Shown: positions 63,130 through 64,000 of the stretch, one piece after another
How the letters are laid out: each line of letters begins with the position of its first letter
How positions within the stretch are numbered: position 1 is the first letter of the stretch
Source of the DNA: Rhodocytophaga aerolata
GTDB taxonomy: Bacteria; Bacteroidota; Bacteroidia; Cytophagales; 172606-1
Direction of reading: 5' to 3'
Length of the DNA stretch: 64,000 nt
Assembly: GCF_030503435.1 (NCBI RefSeq)
Contig: NZ_JAUKPO010000015.1
Coordinates: forward strand, 62,001 to 126,000
Translations under genes and position numbers: made by a program
Notes under the pieces: generated by a model
The model's input: only the letters and a program-made list of their open reading frames with translations
Database searches by the model: none
Told to the model about the DNA's origin: nothing

Positions 63130-63660
63130 ATGAAAACCGCAGAAGAAATCCTTAGAGAAAAAGCAAGGGACATCATAACTGTTACTCCCGAAACATCCAT
63201 AGAAGAAGCCTTGCAATTGATGGTTTACCATAAAATTGGCGCTATACTGGTAAAAGAAGGAGATGATATTGTGGGTATCTGGACTGAACGTGACCTGATG
63301 CAGGATATATTACAGGAAGGCTTTTCTATTAAAGAAGCCCGGATCGGCGACTATATGACAACCGGTCTTCTGTCGGCCCCCTGCACAGACACCAGCTACG
63401 AGCTGATGGATAAGTTTTTAGGTATGCGGCTGCGGCACCTGCTGATTGAAAAAAATGGCCGCTACATAGGCATGCTCTCTGCCGGTGACGTAATGAAGGA
63501 GACTTTGCTGGATAAAACCCGTGAATATGAGGCGTTGAATTTTAAAGTAAGCTGGGACTATTACGAGAACTGGCGCACGCCGGTAACTAAAGCAAGTACA
63601 GAACCCAATGAACTGTACATACCTTATCCGGCTAATATTCAAGCCTTCCGCAACAGGTAA
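63130..63660 (+). CDS. CBS-domain protein
   Basis: 176 residues with two CBS units: one from ITVTPETSIEEALQLMVYHKIGAILVKEGDDIVGIWTERDLMQDIL, the second from TGLLSAPCTDTSYELMDKFLGMRLRHLLIEKNGRYIGMLSAGDVMKETL. CBS pairs bind adenine nucleotides or similar ligands. The remaining 45 residues (from EYEALNFKVSWDYYENW) have no recognised motif. Such stand-alone proteins may sense energy state; the target here is unknown. Single gene, followed by a terminator. Confidence 0.87.
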   Translation: MKTAEEILREKARDIITVTPETSIEEALQLMVYHKIGAILVKEGDDIVGIWTERDLMQDILQEGFSIKEARIGDYMTTGLLSAPCTDTSYELMDKFLGMRLRHLLIEKNGRYIGMLSAGDVMKETLLDKTREYEALNFKVSWDYYENWRTPVTKASTEPNELYIPYPANIQAFRNR

Positions 63661-63679
63661 AACCAGGGTCTTTACCACT

Positions 63680-63722
63680 AAAAGCCTGTAGACACCTAAT
63701 CAAATGGTGTTTGCAGGCTTTT
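63680..63722 (+). terminator. Rho-independent terminator after the CBS gene
   Basis: AAAAGCCTGTAGACACC (63680-63696) and GGTGTTTGCAGGCTTTT (63706-63722) form a stem with one or two mismatches and a 9-base loop, followed by further T bases. Beyond it, 63723-63924 shows nothing recognisable. Confidence 0.8.
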
Positions 63723-63924
63723 TTATTGATGGTTAATCCAACAGAATATCATTTTCTAGCAATTCCTGCAATTTTGCAACTTTTCAGCCTGCTTTACACG
63801 TATTGGGCTACAACAATCATTATCAATCTTTTCCTCCTGATTTTTTGTATTACTACTAACTAATTTCTACAACAAATATTTGTGTTTCAAATATTTACTA
63901 ATTCTACCACAACTAATTTTATCC

Positions 63925-64000
63925 ATGATAAGCAATACTGCAAAAAAAACAAAGCGCACAACAAAAAAGACTAAACTGAATGTCTGGATTGGTAAACCGT
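63925..64000 (+). CDS. Start of an unidentified gene, cut by the window end
   Basis: An ATG at 63925 opens 25 codons that run off the window: MISNTAKKTKRTTKKTKLNVWIGK. It is Lys-rich at first, then less so. This could be the N-terminus of a DNA-binding or similar basic protein, but the fragment is too short to judge and the frame could be spurious. Confidence 0.3.
   Translation, partial: MISNTAKKTKRTTKKTKLNVWIGKP

Noticed and set aside
1-64000. CRISPR arrays, tRNA or rRNA genes, insertion sequences, prophage
   Set aside because: No regularly spaced repeat, cloverleaf, transposase or phage structural gene was recognised by eye in any frame.

Overview
The window looks like a chromosomal segment of a member of the Bacteroidota, most likely order Cytophagales (a Rhodocytophaga-like organism would fit; genus is a guess). 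The basis is two SusC/SusD outer-membrane pairs, Bacteroidota-typical families (DUF2851, DUF5682, DUF5691, DUF6624, PepSY-like, GMC plus gluconate dehydrogenase subunit 3), lipoprotein signals ending in SC or AC, weak Shine-Dalgarno signals, and TAnnTTTG-type promoter hexamers. No rRNA, tRNA, CRISPR array, insertion sequence or prophage was seen.

Layout. 1-5.2 kb: a secreted lipoprotein, a fucose-permease-type sugar transporter, a XylR-like AraC regulator and a sialidase-like lipoprotein. 5.3-16.2 kb: two tandem SusC/SusD pairs on the minus strand. 16.7-21 kb: a phosphonate-type catabolic cluster (XRE-cupin regulator, PhnZ-like HD oxygenase, FAD amine oxidase of the phosphonate-operon family, secreted alkaline-phosphatase-superfamily enzyme, PhnX-like hydrolase) divergent from SusC2/SusD2. 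21.3-26.5 kb: an exported sugar-oxidation set (Tat-type Gfo/Idh/MocA oxidoreductase, cytochrome c lipoprotein dehydrogenase, Tat-type TIM-barrel isomerase). 26.6-34.6 kb: an acid-sugar catabolic cluster (two SDRs, GntP permease, AraD1/FAH-like enzyme, HPS/KGPDC-like enzyme, zinc alcohol dehydrogenase, hydroxypyruvate-isomerase-like protein) with a frameshifted DUF6624 gene in it. 34.7-44.8 kb: small stress or ligand-binding proteins (SRPBCC, two VOC), a GlxA-type regulator, a SixA-like phosphatase, a soluble histidine kinase, an orphan ECF sigma factor, DUF2851 and membrane proteins. 44.9-51.4 kb: a SWIM / DUF5691 / MoxR AAA / DUF5682 operon whose expected VWA partner is missing. 51.7-53.7 kb: two membrane proteins and a small winged-helix regulator, flanked by two copies of one palindromic operator. 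53.7-64 kb: radical SAM/B12 protein, alpha/beta hydrolase, beta-CASP nuclease, FkbM methyltransferase, PepSY-like protein, response regulator, GMC dehydrogenase with its Tat subunit, and a CBS protein.

How they may work together (inference). SusC2/SusD2 and the 16.7-21 kb genes could form a TonB-fed utilisation locus for an organophosphonate: a periplasmic phosphodiesterase/phosphatase frees the phosphonate, an FAD enzyme and a PhnX-like HAD break the C-P bond hydrolytically, and the HD enzyme offers an oxidative route. A near-palindromic arm pair lies in the divergent promoter region. The 21-34 kb genes would oxidise sugars in the periplasm and consume the resulting acids in the cytoplasm. 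A family of short palindromes (ACCTGTyAGGTTTT / AAAACCTrACAGGT type) lies between genes at three places.
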